Source of the DNA: Dipteris shenzhenensis
Lineage: Eukaryota; Polypodiophyta; Polypodiopsida; Gleicheniales
DNA: 64,000 bases
NCBI GenBank assembly: GCA_047967505.1
Contig: CM106540.1
Strand: one strand, 5' to 3'
This document shows positions 23,746 through 34,280 of the stretch, piece by piece. The notes under the pieces were generated by a model. That model did not search any database and was not told where the DNA came from. It saw nothing but the letters and a program-made list of their open reading frames with translations. Position 1 is the stretch's first letter. Every line of letters begins with the position of its first letter. A program made the position numbers and the translations under genes.

Positions 23746-25089
23746 GAGGAATGGTCGCAAAGTGTTTTTTCTCATAGAATTAATTTGAACAAGTACGCAG
23801 TATCAATAGCATCAAATTGGTGGTCTCCTTGTCAAGATGTTCATATCTCTTGCATTTTGAGACATAGAAGCTATTTGTTAGATCGAGATATATTGGTCGT
23901 CCTCCCACATAACACATTGGCTTTTATATAGTTGGACTGACTCATAGTATTACCAGATTTAGAATGAGTACTCCCCCTACGAGCATGATCTGGTTCTTCC
24001 CAATTTTTGTTCCTTGACTAAAACTTGGCTCATAGGAGTGATTCATGGTGGAGATGGTTGAGGTACCAATATAGGTGGGGGTAATGGGAGATCTTGAGCC
24101 CTAAATTGTCCTAGATGGCAAGAGTGGCTCCTTATATTGCTAATTGTCCCTAGTTGGATGGATTCGATGGTGCAAGTAAGGTAAGAGGTGGCCTTTGCTG
24201 ATACATTAGTTGGGTAAGGACTATAGGATAATGACACTAGGATGTATCATGGTTCCCCCATCATCCACAATAGGAAGAATAGAGTGTGGGCCTTGCCCAA
24301 ATGTGAGGGCACTCATTGGTGGGATGGTTTTTAGTATATATCCCACACCATACATGGTCATGCCTTAGGAATAGGTGGGGATTACTAGGGGCTTCCTTGG
24401 TCATGCATCCATCCAATTGTTGGCTTACTTGATTTAATAAAATAGTAGCTAGTTCCTCCGTATTCACACCCTTGCTGGGAGGGGTTGTCTCCTTGACTTC
24501 ACTTGAACTAGTGGGCTTTAAGTTTTGGGATACTTCTGAGGTGGTGGATGTGGTCTTCCCTCATGGGGTCTTTTTTTTCATATTGTCATCTAAGCACATA
24601 GCATCCTTGCTGCACAACTCAAATGATGTGGGATTCATGGTATAAAGATGGTCATGAAGCTTATAGTCCCACAAACCTATGAAAATAATAATAATATAAA
24701 AATAAAGACTTGCGAGTCCATGTGGTATGTTGCCACCTCACAATAGATTTGATGACACAATTAACACTAAGGATTCTATAATGAGATAACAATTGGTTAA
24801 ATTTAGTCATTGTTGACCCTTGATTGACACAAGAACCAAATCAGGTGCCAAGAAACCAAACACCCTGGTTGGCCCAATGAGCAGCTAAGCATCGAGTGGT
24901 GGATCATTGTGTGGCAAGGACAGGTAGTAGGTCTCCACCAAAGTGGCCCAATCAAAGTCAACAATCTAGGTTGGTTCTTGAGTAGGATTTTAGCAGGTTT
25001 GTTTCTAGAACCACTTGGTAGATGAGAACTAGTCTCTAAAAGCCTTGATTTAATAGTGAGACGGGTTTGGTGGCTCGCAAGTATAAGGA
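23746..25089 (-). pseudogene. Possible gypsy gag scrap and non-coding sequence
   Basis: On the minus strand 24467-24261 encodes HDHVWCGIYTKNHPTNECPH, resembling a gag zinc region (C, then HPTNEC). Further pieces to 24043 are Pro-rich. The rest of the interval shows no coding sequence I can support. Confidence 0.3.
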
Positions 25090-25446
25090 GATAGGTTATC
25101 AAGAAAATCCAAGATCTAAATAAAAATGGTGCAATAAATTCTCTAAGAAGGGACATAAAGAAGAATACTTTGATACAAATTTTTGCAATATATGTACAAT
25201 GTGGGGCCATGACAAGACCAAGTGTTGGTTTGTCAAGAAACGGACTACAGATGTGAACCACATTATAATAGATACCAAGCCCAAGGAAGGATGGCCACCC
25301 AAGGAAGAAACAATAAGGGTCAAGGTCTTGTTAAATTTTTTCATTTCAATGAGAATCACACCCAGGATGAATGTAAGTTATGGCAAGAGCACCTCAAAAC
25401 TCTCAAAGACACTCTTGAGAGAAGGGAAGTGGACCCTAGTTTTTGA
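25090..25446 (+). pseudogene. Gypsy gag zinc-knuckle relic
   Basis: On the plus strand, CNKFSKKGHKEEYF leads into a CCHC knuckle CNICTMWGHDKTKC. A frameshift is followed by KFFHFNENHTQDECKLWQEHLKTLK, shown here as the motif HFNENHTQDEC. This matches the knuckle plus downstream H-x-x-D/E-C region typical of plant gypsy gag. Only this fragment of the element is recognisable. Confidence 0.5.
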
Positions 25447-25725
25447 GCCATACTTATTGATGTTAATGACACGATTAGTTCCAATGCAATTATCAAGTCA
25501 AAGTCGAGTCTAACTCTAGACAAGGATCCACCGTTAGATGTACATTTGGAATCAAGATCACAAAATGATTAGCATGCAAACTATCCTAGGACTTAAAGGG
25601 GAAAGCACCGATGATTGATTGGAAACCTAACTGGAGTTCACCATTCCATGCGACACAAACTTGGTGAAGACTCTATGAGCAAAACACAATATGTACTTTG
25701 TACTAGAGAGTGTCCAACACTGCAG

Positions 25726-26206
25726 GGCGCCCTTAAATAAGGGCTTGTGGCTGGCCAAGTCGGCCCAAACAGGACCAACCCTAGTCGGTTTTCTAGGGCC
25801 CATGTGGTCAGCCACCAGACAGGGTACCGACCCTACTGGTCGGTCAACTCAAGGGGCCTGGGCAGTGCCTATAAAAGGCCTACTCCTCCATTCATTCCAC
25901 CATCCAATGCAAGACTAAAAGCCCCTCTCCAAGGCTATGTTCAGCACTCAGATCTAGAGCAGTTGGTGAGAGAGAGAGTACATCAATATTCTCCAACACT
26001 TTGCTGTGTTTTGTATTGCTCCCTTGGAGCTATTTTTCTGCCCACCATCTGGTGGATGAATATACTCTCTTTCTCTCTCCGTCCATATTTATTTCTGAGA
26101 GAGTGTTTGTTGCATCTATGATGATCTATTTGAGTTGAGTGTGTGTAAGAGTTGGAGAGATCTTGGGCGGAGGTTTGAGTGATTCATTCCCTCTTGTTTT
26201 CTAACA
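25726..26206 (+). repeat. Copia-2 5' LTR, right-hand part
   Basis: These 481 bases match the 3' LTR from 28550 to 29045. Similarity stops abruptly leftward at 25726 (ggcgccc). A TATA box (TATAAAA) is at 25870-25876. The LTR ends ...CTAACA next to the primer-binding site. Confidence 0.85.
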
Positions 26207-26219
26207 TGGTATCAGAGCC
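26207..26219 (+). promoter_or_regulatory. Copia-2 primer-binding site
   Basis: TGGTATCAGAGCC immediately follows the LTR terminal CA. It is complementary to the 3' end of initiator methionine tRNA, the usual primer for plant copia elements. Confidence 0.9.
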
Positions 26220-26363
26220 ATAGGCTCTCAACTCTTCTTCATCAAAGCACTCTCTAAAGGAAGGAGTCCCTTGGTAGAAAGGCGATTCTGTTTTCAGCCC
26301 AGGCTAGCACGGGAGGTCAGTACATCTTTTTTTGCTTCAGTTTTCAGTTTGCTATTCACCGAG

Positions 26364-27092
26364 ATGGATCAGCGTTCAGAAGCTTCTACACCCACTGCTC
26401 ATCCTTCCTCCTTCTCCAGTCATCTTCCTTCTTCATTTATTTCCAATTTTGGTGAAGCTAGAAAGCTCGATGGGACGAACTATCCAATCTGGAAAGTCAA
26501 CATCCGAAGCCATCTATTGGCATGGAAGCTATGGAAGATAGTGATTGGGACTGAGGAGAAGTCGGAGGACATTGTGGACAAAAGAGGTGAAGTTTTATTT
26601 GAAGCAGATGCGGATGAACTCAGTGCATGGGAGGAGAGGGATGCTCAAGCCTTAGCAATGCTAATTGGCACGACAGTAGATGCTGTGATTCCTCATATCC
26701 AGTTGGCAGAGACGTCTTCAGAGGCGTGGGCCATACTGAAGGACCTGTATGAAACCAATAATACAGCCCGTATCATTACTCTTCAGCATCAGCTTTATAA
26801 TCTTGATATGAATGAGGGTGATAGTGTGCATGACCATCTGACAAAGGTGAAAGTCGTGCGGGACCAGCTCGCAGCAGTTGGTCAGAAGGTGGACTCGAGT
26901 CAATTGGCATTGCTCACACTCCACAAGTTGCCACGGAGTTTCAAAAGTTTTGTGACTACGGTCACTGTGGGTCAACAGACTAAGCCAATCACCTTTGAGG
27001 AGCTTGGCCCAATCCTGCTTCAGGAGGAGGCTCGAGAGAAACTCTTTACGCAAACTGACGAGAAGGCATTAGTCCAAAGACACCAAGCCTAG
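26364..27092 (+). CDS. Copia-2 gag
   Basis: This is an intact reading frame for the copia gag capsid protein. I chose the Met at 26364 (MDQRSEAST) because the open frame upstream (from 26271) is leader-like and the start fits the short N-terminus usual before the RKLDGTNYPIWKVNIRSHL motif. A UBN2-type gag core follows: AWEERDAQALAMLIGTTV, SSEAWAILKDLYETNNTAR, HDHLTKVKVVRDQLAAVG, LHKLPRSFKSFVTTV. Gag would form the virus-like particle in the cytoplasm. The frame ends in a stop just after a probable +1 shift near 27078, beyond which gag continues in the next feature. Confidence 0.85.
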   Translation: MDQRSEASTPTAHPSSFSSHLPSSFISNFGEARKLDGTNYPIWKVNIRSHLLAWKLWKIVIGTEEKSEDIVDKRGEVLFEADADELSAWEERDAQALAMLIGTTVDAVIPHIQLAETSSEAWAILKDLYETNNTARIITLQHQLYNLDMNEGDSVHDHLTKVKVVRDQLAAVGQKVDSSQLALLTLHKLPRSFKSFVTTVTVGQQTKPITFEELGPILLQEEAREKLFTQTDEKALVQRHQA

Positions 27093-28148
27093 AAAAGGCA
27101 AGCCAAAGGAGTTCAAGAAGTTAGAGGATGCTGACCGAAAGAAGAAAATGAAGTGCTATTACTGTGAAAAGCTTGGCCTCTCTGCCAAAGAATGCCGAAA
27201 GAAGAAGGCGGATCAGAAGCGGAAGAGAGAAGCCAGGAACAAAGAAGAGCCTAAGAATGATTCTGCCAATGTGACGACTGGACAATTGTTTTTAATCAAT
27301 CAACATTGTTCAACGTATGCAGTCAGTGAAGGAAAAGAGGGTTGGTATGTTGACAGCGGTGCTTCAAAGCACATGTCTAACAGAAAGACTTGGTTCAAAA
27401 CCATGGAAAATACACACCCGGATTCCAAAGTTTCTGTTGGGGATAGCCGGACGTGTCCTGTGAAGGGCATCGGTAGCATTCCTTTCATTACAACTGCGGG
27501 TGAGGAGAAGGATATCTCTGGAGTACTTTATGTACCCAACCTTTGCAAGAACTTACTGTCTGTAAGTCAGATGGACAAAAACAACATGGCAGTTTTCTTT
27601 CAAGATGGCAAGGTCACCGTGACATCCAAAGCAAATGGACAGATGGTGGCTCAAGGAGTTGAAGAGAACGGACTGTACTGCCTCAGTGCAATGTTGGTTC
27701 ATGAAGACAACGGAAAGTCCAAACTTTGGCATGAGCGCTTCGGTCACGTTAGCTATGGAACCTTGGATGAAATGTCAAAGTCAAAGATGGTGGATGGACT
27801 TCCACTAGTTATAGGCAAGGATGGTGTCTGTAGGGCTTGTCTAGAAGGCAAGCAACACAGGCACAAGTTCCCACAAGAGGCCTCATTTTGGGCCAGCAAA
27901 CCTCTTGAGTTGGTTCATGCCGAATTTGTGGCCCAATGTCTATAGCATCATGGGAAGGATCCAGGTACTCACTTCTCTTTGCGGATGATTTCAGTAGAAT
28001 AATCTAGGTGTATTTCTTGGCCAAAAAAGTCACAAGCTTTTGAGAAGTTCAAGGACTGGAAGGCCAGGGTTGAAAAGGAGACAGGGGAGGATGTCAAGAC
28101 GTTCCATACAGACAGGGGGGGAGAATTCACCTCAAATGAGTTCAACAT
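27079..28148 (+). pseudogene. Copia-2 gag end, protease and partial integrase
   Basis: After the frameshift the polyprotein continues through a zinc knuckle CYYCEKLGLSAKEC, in which the expected His is Leu. The protease has GWYVDSGASKHMS, then SGVLYVPNLCKNLLSVSQM. The pre-integrase zinc domain has KLWHERFGHVSYGTL and CRACLEGKQHRHKF. The main open frame is 27148-27945. Integrase is then broken by frameshifts but readable as LLFADDFSRII and FHTDRGGEFTSNEF before the sequence breaks at about 28148. The second catalytic Asp is present; the catalytic Glu and all of RT are deleted. Confidence 0.8.
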
Positions 28149-28217
28149 TCCATTCATAATGTCATTCTGCTTTTTGTAGCAGTCTTTAGCCATATGCCCC
28201 ATTTTACCATAGTAGTA
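28149..28217 (-). pseudogene. Filler fragment: copia gag zinc knuckle in antisense
   Basis: About 70 bases at the Copia-2 deletion junction read on the minus strand as GKMGHMAKDCYKKQNDIMN, a copia gag knuckle (G-H-x4-C) and following residues. This is foreign to Copia-2 at this place and opposite in orientation, as expected for filler DNA captured during break repair. Confidence 0.6.
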
Positions 28218-28342
28218 GCATTATGTACTGCCTGACCGCCGACAACTTGTCCAACCTCTTCACGAAGGCACTTCCTCGAGAACAGATGGAGCACCTCATC
28301 AAACGAATGGGGATTGGCCCACAGTTGTGACATTGAGGGGGG
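28218..28342 (+). pseudogene. Copia-2 RNase H C-terminus and polypurine tract
   Basis: The frame DNLSNLFTKALPREQMEHL runs to a stop at 28328-28330 and is the conserved C-terminus of copia RNase H (A-D-x-x-TKALP). The polypurine tract gagggggg (28335-28342) abuts the 3' LTR. Confidence 0.85.
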
Positions 28343-29045
28343 TGTTAGAAACTCACTGTGCTCACTTGTGAGCCCCTGATTTGAGGTGACAAGGGGCAGT
28401 GAGAGGTAGGAGGGCTGGGGAGAGAGAGAGACTCAGGCCAGCATCATAGGCAACCAACACACACGCTGGTTGCAGTCTGCAACAGCAAGAATAAAGGGGC
28501 TCTAGGACTCACACAGAGGCACCAGGAGCAGCATTGACTGGCCGCCCAAGGCGCCCTTAAATAAGGGCCTATGGCTGGCCAAGTCGGCCCACAACCAGGG
28601 CCATTGATCAGGGCAAACCATGGTCGATTTTCTAGGGCCCATGTGGTCGGCCACCAGACAGGGTACCAACCCTACTGGTCGGTCAACTCAAGGGGCCTGG
28701 GCAGTGCCTATAAAAGGCCTACTCCTCCATTCATTCAAGCATCCAGTGCAAGACTGAAAGCCCCTCTCCAAGGCTGTGTTCAACACTCAGATCTGGAGCA
28801 GTTGGTGAGAGAGAGAGTCCATCAATATTCTCCAGCACTTTGCTGTGTTTTGTACTGCTCCCTTGGAGCTATTTTTTTTCCCACCATCTGGTGGATGAAT
28901 ATACTCTCTTTCTCTCTTTGTCCATATTTATTTCTAAGAGAGCATTTGTTGCATCTATGATCATCTATCTTAGTTGAGTGTGTGTAAGAGTTGGAGAGAT
29001 CTTGGGTGGAGGTTTGAGTGATTCATTCCCTCTTGTTTTCTACCA
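28343..29045 (+). repeat. Copia-2 3' LTR
   Basis: A complete LTR of 703 bases from TGTTAGAAAC to ...CTACCA. Its TATA box is at 28709-28715. Positions 28550 onward pair with 25726-26206, and positions 28343-28541 pair in inverted orientation with 34086-34280. Confidence 0.85.
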
Positions 29046-31425
29046 CTTGGATTGAGACATAATGATGCCACGCTTGTCTTATATGAACTGGATCCCCAAA
29101 TAGAAATTTAACATGCCCAAATCTTTCATGTCAAATGTAGCTTTGAAATTTGCAATTATTTCCTCATTTGACCCTGTGAGCAGCATGTCATCTACATAAA
29201 GAATGATGACCAAAATATCCCCCCCATCCTTCTTGATGTCCCATTCTTCTTGATGTCGAGGGTGCTTTCAGTGGGACTACTGTGTAGCCCCTTACTTGCT
29301 AAGAAAGCATCAATCTTGGCATACCATGCACGTGGGGCTTGTTCAGCCCATATAAAGCTTGCGTTGCCCGAAAGTTCAAAGCCAGGAGGTCGTTTGACAT
29401 AAACCTCTTCCCGCAAGTCCCCATTAAGGAAAGCTGTTTTTACGCCCAATTGATGGACGTTCCAAACAAAAGTTGCAGCCATGGCAATAACTGATGTAAT
29501 GGTGGTCATTCGAGATGTAGCATCAAAAGTCTCCTCATAATCTATGCCTTTTTTTTGAGCATAGCCTTTGGCAACCAGCTATGCCTTATACCTATCAATA
29601 GACCAATCTGGCTTCCTTTTCACTTTGAAAATCTATTTGGTACCAATGGCATGTTTTGTTAGTAGTAAATCCACAACATCCCAAGTCTAAATTTTCTCAA
29701 TGGACTGCAATTTATTATGCATGGCATTCATCCAGTGCACATTATCCTTGGCTTCTTCAAAAGTTTTGGTTCTTCTTCCACAAGAAGAGTACCTGCATAA
29801 GATCATTCAACATAAAGAGCCCCCCTTGTGTGCCTTGCTGCACTACGAGTCTTGCCAGGCAAAGGTGCCTCAAGTCTACTCTCCCTGAGAGTTTGTAGCA
29901 ACTAGTTTGGAACTATTTTTGCTGCATGTATCTCTTGAATCTCTTGCCTAGAAACATCATCCACTACCTGTGGAGAACAAAATCAACATGTGGCTGAATT
30001 GGGGCATGTGGAGGACGCTGTAAATGCTCATTTTTAGCATGAGCATCAGTTGGGGAACCAAAAGCAAGAGGAAGCAACCCCTTAAAAGCATCATCTGAAG
30101 AAGCTAGAATAGTGAATTCAACATGTGTATGTGCTGAATTCTCTAAAAAAATTACATCTCTACTCACAAAATCATTGCATGTGGCAGGATTGTAGAGATG
30201 ATAGCCTTTGCTTTGTGCACTATACCCAACAAAGATACACTTTAGTTCCTTATTTGACAACTTATGTCTAACCTCCATAGACCACAGGCATATGCAACAC
30301 ATTCAAAAACATGAAAATGATCCATTGAAGGCTTTCTCCCATGCTAAGCCTCATAGGGAGTGATTGTCTTCAAAGCCTTTGTGGGAACCCGATTCAAAAC
30401 ATAATTGGCACACGAGGCCTTCGAGCCAAAATATGTGAGGCAACTTCTTGCTAGTGAGCATGCATCTATCCATCTCCATGAGAGTTCTACTTTTTCGCTT
30501 AGCTTTGCCATTTTGTTGAGGGGTAAGCCTCATTGTAAGCTGATGTGTGATGCCTTTCTCCTTCAAAAATGCCTCAAATTCATGAGAAATATACTCCCCC
30601 CCTCTGTCTGTGCGAAGTGTCTGCACCTTGAGTCCTGTCTCATTTTCAACCACCATGGCCACAAAGTGTTTGAAATGCATAAACACATCTGATTTTTTCT
30701 TCAAGCCATAGACCCAAGTACAATTTGTGTAGTCATCTATAAATGTGACATAATACAGATAACCACCAAAAGCAGGTGTCCTCATGGGACCACATACCTC
30801 ACTATGTATGAGCTGTAATTTGTGCGACTAGCTCATACTGCACCATCCTTTTTAAAAGGAAATCTATGCAAGCGAGGATGCATACTTCACATGCACGAGG
30901 AGGAGGTGACTCCAAAGGAGGCAATGCATCAACCACAACATGCTTCTAAAGTGTCATCAAGCTGCCATAGCTCATGTGCCCATATCTGGCATGCCATAAC
31001 TCTGCATTCTGCATGGCACCAGTGGGAGTGCTTACTGCAAGTGCAAGATCGGATCTTTTGTCATAAACATCAAGCTGAGAAAGACCCCGATACAAAGTGC
31101 CAAACAACATCAAAGCATAATAATTCTCTTTGTCTCGGACCGCACACTTAGCATCACCAAAGATAACATGAAATCCTCCTCAATTGAGAGAGGACACTAA
31201 AAGTAAATTCTTCTTCATACCATGCACATAAAGAACATCAATAATTCTAAAATCTGTGCCATTCGTAAAGGTAAGTATAATATCACCCACTACACACACT
31301 GAATAAGAAGAATTGTTTGGACATGTCACCTTTTTAGCGGGTGGTGCATGCAGAGATGCCCTTGAAGTGATATGCTTGGATGCACCACTATCGAAATACC
31401 ATGTATAGCCCTCGTGCTACTAAAT
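29046..31425 (-). pseudogene. Copia-3 protease, integrase and N-terminal RT (minus half)
   Basis: The minus strand reads from the protease (YTWYFDSGASKHITS, about 31425) through integrase (30785-30351) and its C-terminal region (30302-29964: SNKELKCIFVGYSAQSKGYHL) into RT (29509-29050: VHQLGVKTAFLNGDL, ALYGLNK after a shift, active site LYVDDMLLTGS, DMKDLGMLNFYLGIQF, ending MSQSK). Integrase keeps FIDDYTN and RTDRGGEY, but the Glu of the QNG-x-A-E-R-K motif is Lys (QNGKAKRKSRT), so it is catalytically dead. RT stops abruptly at the Copia-2 3' LTR. Its continuation is at 34281. Gag is missing beyond 31425. Confidence 0.85.
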
Positions 31426-32086
31426 CACATGCTAGACTCCAGCAGTCTAGTAGCCTATTACACAATCAATACATTATACTTCTCTTAGTTCATATATGTT
31501 TTGAAATAAGAATATACTTAACTAGCACATTCCTTGCCATAAAATATATGCATATACATAGTTATCATAGTCCTAAATATGATTTGACATCAAAATAGCC
31601 CTTAGCATGCCCCAAGCTAATGCATTGAGGCCTAAAATGTTTGGAAAATCCAATAGGGCAAATGACATGCTAGTAGTTTTTATGAAATGTAGTCTCCTTT
31701 GACATGATTATTGGCCTCCTTGCAAGGAAAAAGAAGCAATGAAAAATTAAAATAATCTGGATCAAGCTATGAATATAATCAAAGATCTATGTTTTAAGAT
31801 CATTGTGTGTAAATATTTTGCTATTGGACACATGGTTCTTGCTACTTGATGGATTTGGTATTTGTGGGCATTAATGTTAAAGAACTATTGTGTGTTCCAT
31901 ATTTGATCAGATTTTAGGCAAGATGGTGCATCTAGGGTTAGGAGGATTTTGGTTAATGGTTGCCTCAACCTTTCCATAGTCACATGCAAGCCAACCACTA
32001 TGACAGCTAGAATTAGGTCATGAATGCTAGCATAATAGCCCTCACGCTACTAAATCACATGCTAGACTCCAGCAGTATAGGAGCCT
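31405..32086. repeat. 52-base direct repeats 578 bases apart
   Basis: 31405-31456 and 32035-32086 match in about 46 of 52 positions (core gctactaaatcacatgct). The left copy overlaps the broken edge of Copia-3 protease. The interval between has no gene I can see. It could mark a local duplication or a small non-autonomous insertion. Confidence 0.6.
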
Positions 32087-33248
32087 CGATACTATTTCCT
32101 CTCAAGCTTGAGCCTCACTCCCTTCACTATTTTTGTTCCCTACACACTCGCTCCTCTCAACCTTAGTCCCTTGTACTAGCCATAATTAACTTCATGTAGC
32201 ATTTATTGCCTCCACATAATGGATACCTTTGGACACACTTAGCTCTAAAACTCAACATCTAGCGCCTTCCCCATGCTTAGAATCATGAATTACAATGCCT
32301 CTGCATAGTCTAAGAGCTACTCCCCTAGACTTTAGAAATGGTCATCCAAGGTGCCCAATATGCATCCCCTTATCAACTTACAAACACCATGAATGTGAAC
32401 ATGGGATGTGTTGTCTATCGAGATCAAAAAATTCAGTTTGATGAAATATTAATTGAGAAATTTCTCGGCATCCCTTGTGGTAGTTTGCAAGCTAGTTACT
32501 TGGGCCATGGAAGAAAAAGGACCTTTAAGATTTATCCCTAATGCTCAAATTAGTAGAGATGGTGGAGTTAAGTCTTTGAACTTGCTACTAGATGTCTAGG
32601 CTATTTTGAAGGAGAAAAAGAAATTATTCTATTAAATAAGAAGAATTGTGAAAATTTGATCCATTGAAAGTTGGTTTTAGCCATCATGATGGTGGATGTG
32701 GCTAGTTTCTATGGGGCTGATGTGGGCCACTATAACTTTAGCAATTATACTAGCTAACGTTTGTGACTACCTCCACCAAGAGTGTGCAGAGCTACTATTC
32801 CACATAACCAACTAGCATGGAGGTTGTAGTAGATAAATATAAGGGTCCATACACCTGATCTAATTGATGTGGCCACTATGGTGGTTGACTTTGGACACTG
32901 TAAGTGCATTATAGATAATGAAGGTGGTTGGCAAGGTTGAATTTGAGCCTATTTCCTCCACTAAGAATCTTGTTTTCTAGAATGATGTGAACTCTAGATC
33001 CTCCATCAACAATGAGACCAAAAACAGTTTGCTTCTTAATTTTTAAAAAGATGACTGCTACTTGGTCATCTATCACTGGGGTATCAATGAGATTGGTATG
33101 GTCACTAGGGACTTCACATCCTTGGGTGGTTTATATTGGCTTGGAGTTGTTGCATAAATAATTCATGGTAGTACGGATCAATCTTTAACAATTTAGCTTG
33201 GTCAAGCTGACCTTCATGTCCTAGAAAGTTTCCGAGCATAGGGAGAGA
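32087..33248 (+). other. Unassigned; short coding relic at 32338-32541
   Basis: A 67-codon frame (32338-32541) reads GCVVYRDQKIQFDEILIEKFLGIPCGS. This resembles the I-x-F-x-x-x-x-I-x-x-x-L-G-I pattern of a plant retroelement-associated domain, but the match is weak. The remaining sequence to 33248 shows no supportable gene. Confidence 0.3.
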
Positions 33249-33705
33249 TTGGAAAAGAAAATCAATGGTAAGAAAAGGAAGAGGCATTCATCTGACAATG
33301 AGTCATTCGACGATGATCCTATTATCAAGTTAGTCAAAGCCACACTGAGAGCACAAAATTCGAGAAAGGAGAGTAAGATAAGTAGAAAAGCTTTCTCATT
33401 TCAAAATTTCGATGGAAAGAAAGAAGCATGCACTGTTTTGTCTTGGATCAATCAGCTAGATAATTATTTTTCACAGGGGAAACTATCTGAAAAAGATAAG
33501 ATTAAATGTGTTGCAAATCATTTAGTTGAGAGTGCTGCACTTGGGTGGAACATCACTAAGCACAATAAAAGGAGACCAAAATCTTGAAAGTCTTTTCAAA
33601 ATCGCATCAAGAGAGATTTCCTTTCCTCACATTTCAAATCAAAAGCTAGACAACAATGGGATACTTTCAAGCTCCAATCAGAGCTTCACGTCTGGGTGGT
33701 GTGTG
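33249..33705 (+). pseudogene. Gypsy gag relic
   Basis: This is a plus-strand gag fragment of Ty3/gypsy type. FDGKKEACTVLSWINQLDNYF and KIKCVANHLVESAALGW (33249-33587) are followed after an in-frame stop by WKSFQNRIKRDF-like sequence (from about 33588) and QWDTFKLQSEL. This is the canonical gag capsid region (W-x-x-F, then L-x-x-x-A-x-x-W). It is cut near 33705 by the fold-back element. Confidence 0.6.
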
Positions 33706-33872
33706 CTTTAGCGGTGTGTAAAGGGGGAGGTGCCCATGGGTGGGCACTCAGTTTTTTAAAAACTTCACAATGGGCAACTAGTGTGTAATGGGGTGTGCCC
33801 ATTCTAGCCCACCCAAGATTGTTTTTGGGTGCCCACTCTTTGGGCACCCTTTGGTGGTATGTAAACAGCCAA
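33706..33872. mobile_element. MITE-like fold-back element
   Basis: A left arm with gtgtgtaaag...aggtgcccatgggtgggcac (from about 33714) pairs with a right arm gtgcccactctttgggcaccc...gtatgtaaac (to about 33868). The arms are imperfect inverted repeats around a short AT-rich centre. It interrupts gypsy gag. Size and structure suggest a non-autonomous DNA transposon. No target duplication was confirmed. Confidence 0.45.
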
Positions 33873-33884
33873 AACTATTCACCA

Positions 33885-34085
33885 AAAAACTTGTGTCATT
33901 TGCAAATAGTTCATTAACCAACTAGTCTCGACCTTCCTCTATTTGAACTCCTTGAATTAGCCCTGCATCAACAGCTCTCTGAACCAGCTAGCCAAGTGCA
34001 TTAGCTCCTATAACAAAGAGCAAGGGCGAAAGAGGGAACCCCTGTCGAATTGAACAAGTTAAATCAAATCTAGTCATTAAATGAC
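33885..34085 (-). pseudogene. LINE reverse-transcriptase relic
   Basis: The minus strand reads DGHLMTRFDLTCSIRQGFPL, SPLLFVIGANAL and later LFANDTSFL. These are the conserved RQG-x-PLSP-x-LF and (A/Y)-x-DD-T blocks of non-LTR reverse transcriptase, with the first Asp of the active pair replaced by Asn. Only about 65 codons survive. It ends exactly at the inversion breakpoint, so its missing N-terminal side may lie left of 25726. Confidence 0.65.
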
Positions 34086-34280
34086 CATCAATGCTGCTCT
34101 TGGTGCCTCTGTGTGAGGCCTAGAGCCCCTTTATTCCTGCTGTTATAGACTACAACCAGCCCGTGTGCTAGTTGCCTATGATGCTGGCCAGAGTCTCTCT
34201 CTCTCCCCAGCCCTCCTACCTCTCACTGCCCCTTGTCCCCTCAAATCGGGGGCTCACAGGTGAGCACAGTGAGTTTCTAA
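34086..34280 (-). repeat. Copia-2 5' LTR, displaced left-hand part (inverted)
   Basis: Read on the minus strand from 34280 the sequence starts TGTTAGAAACTCACTGTGCTC and follows the first ~200 bases of the Copia-2 3' LTR at about 90 percent identity, ending at TTGATGG. The other end of the same LTR resumes at 25726, only 8 LTR bases further on. Confidence 0.85.

Larger units (their letters stand above)
25726..29045 (+). mobile_element. Copia-2: Ty1/copia element, 5' LTR split by an inversion, pol internally deleted
   Basis: A partial 5' LTR (25726-26206) leads into a perfect primer-binding site, then gag, CCHC knuckle, protease, pre-integrase and part of integrase. After a deletion come the last codons of RNase H, a polypurine tract and a full 3' LTR (28343-29045, starting TGTTAGAAAC). 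The missing first ~200 bases of the 5' LTR are found inverted at 34086-34280, next to the other half of Copia-3, into which Copia-2 had inserted. The leftmost 207 bases of the 3' LTR have no counterpart before 25726. Confidence 0.85.

Noticed and set aside
24803-25261. 152-codon minus-strand frame
   Set aside because: It overlaps the plus-strand gag knuckle relic and has no recognisable motif.
26207-26219. Possible tRNA gene remnants at TGGTATCAGAGCC sites (also 38532-38767, 48949, 60708)
   Set aside because: Each is only the 3' tRNA-complementary primer site next to an LTR end. No cloverleaf can be formed.
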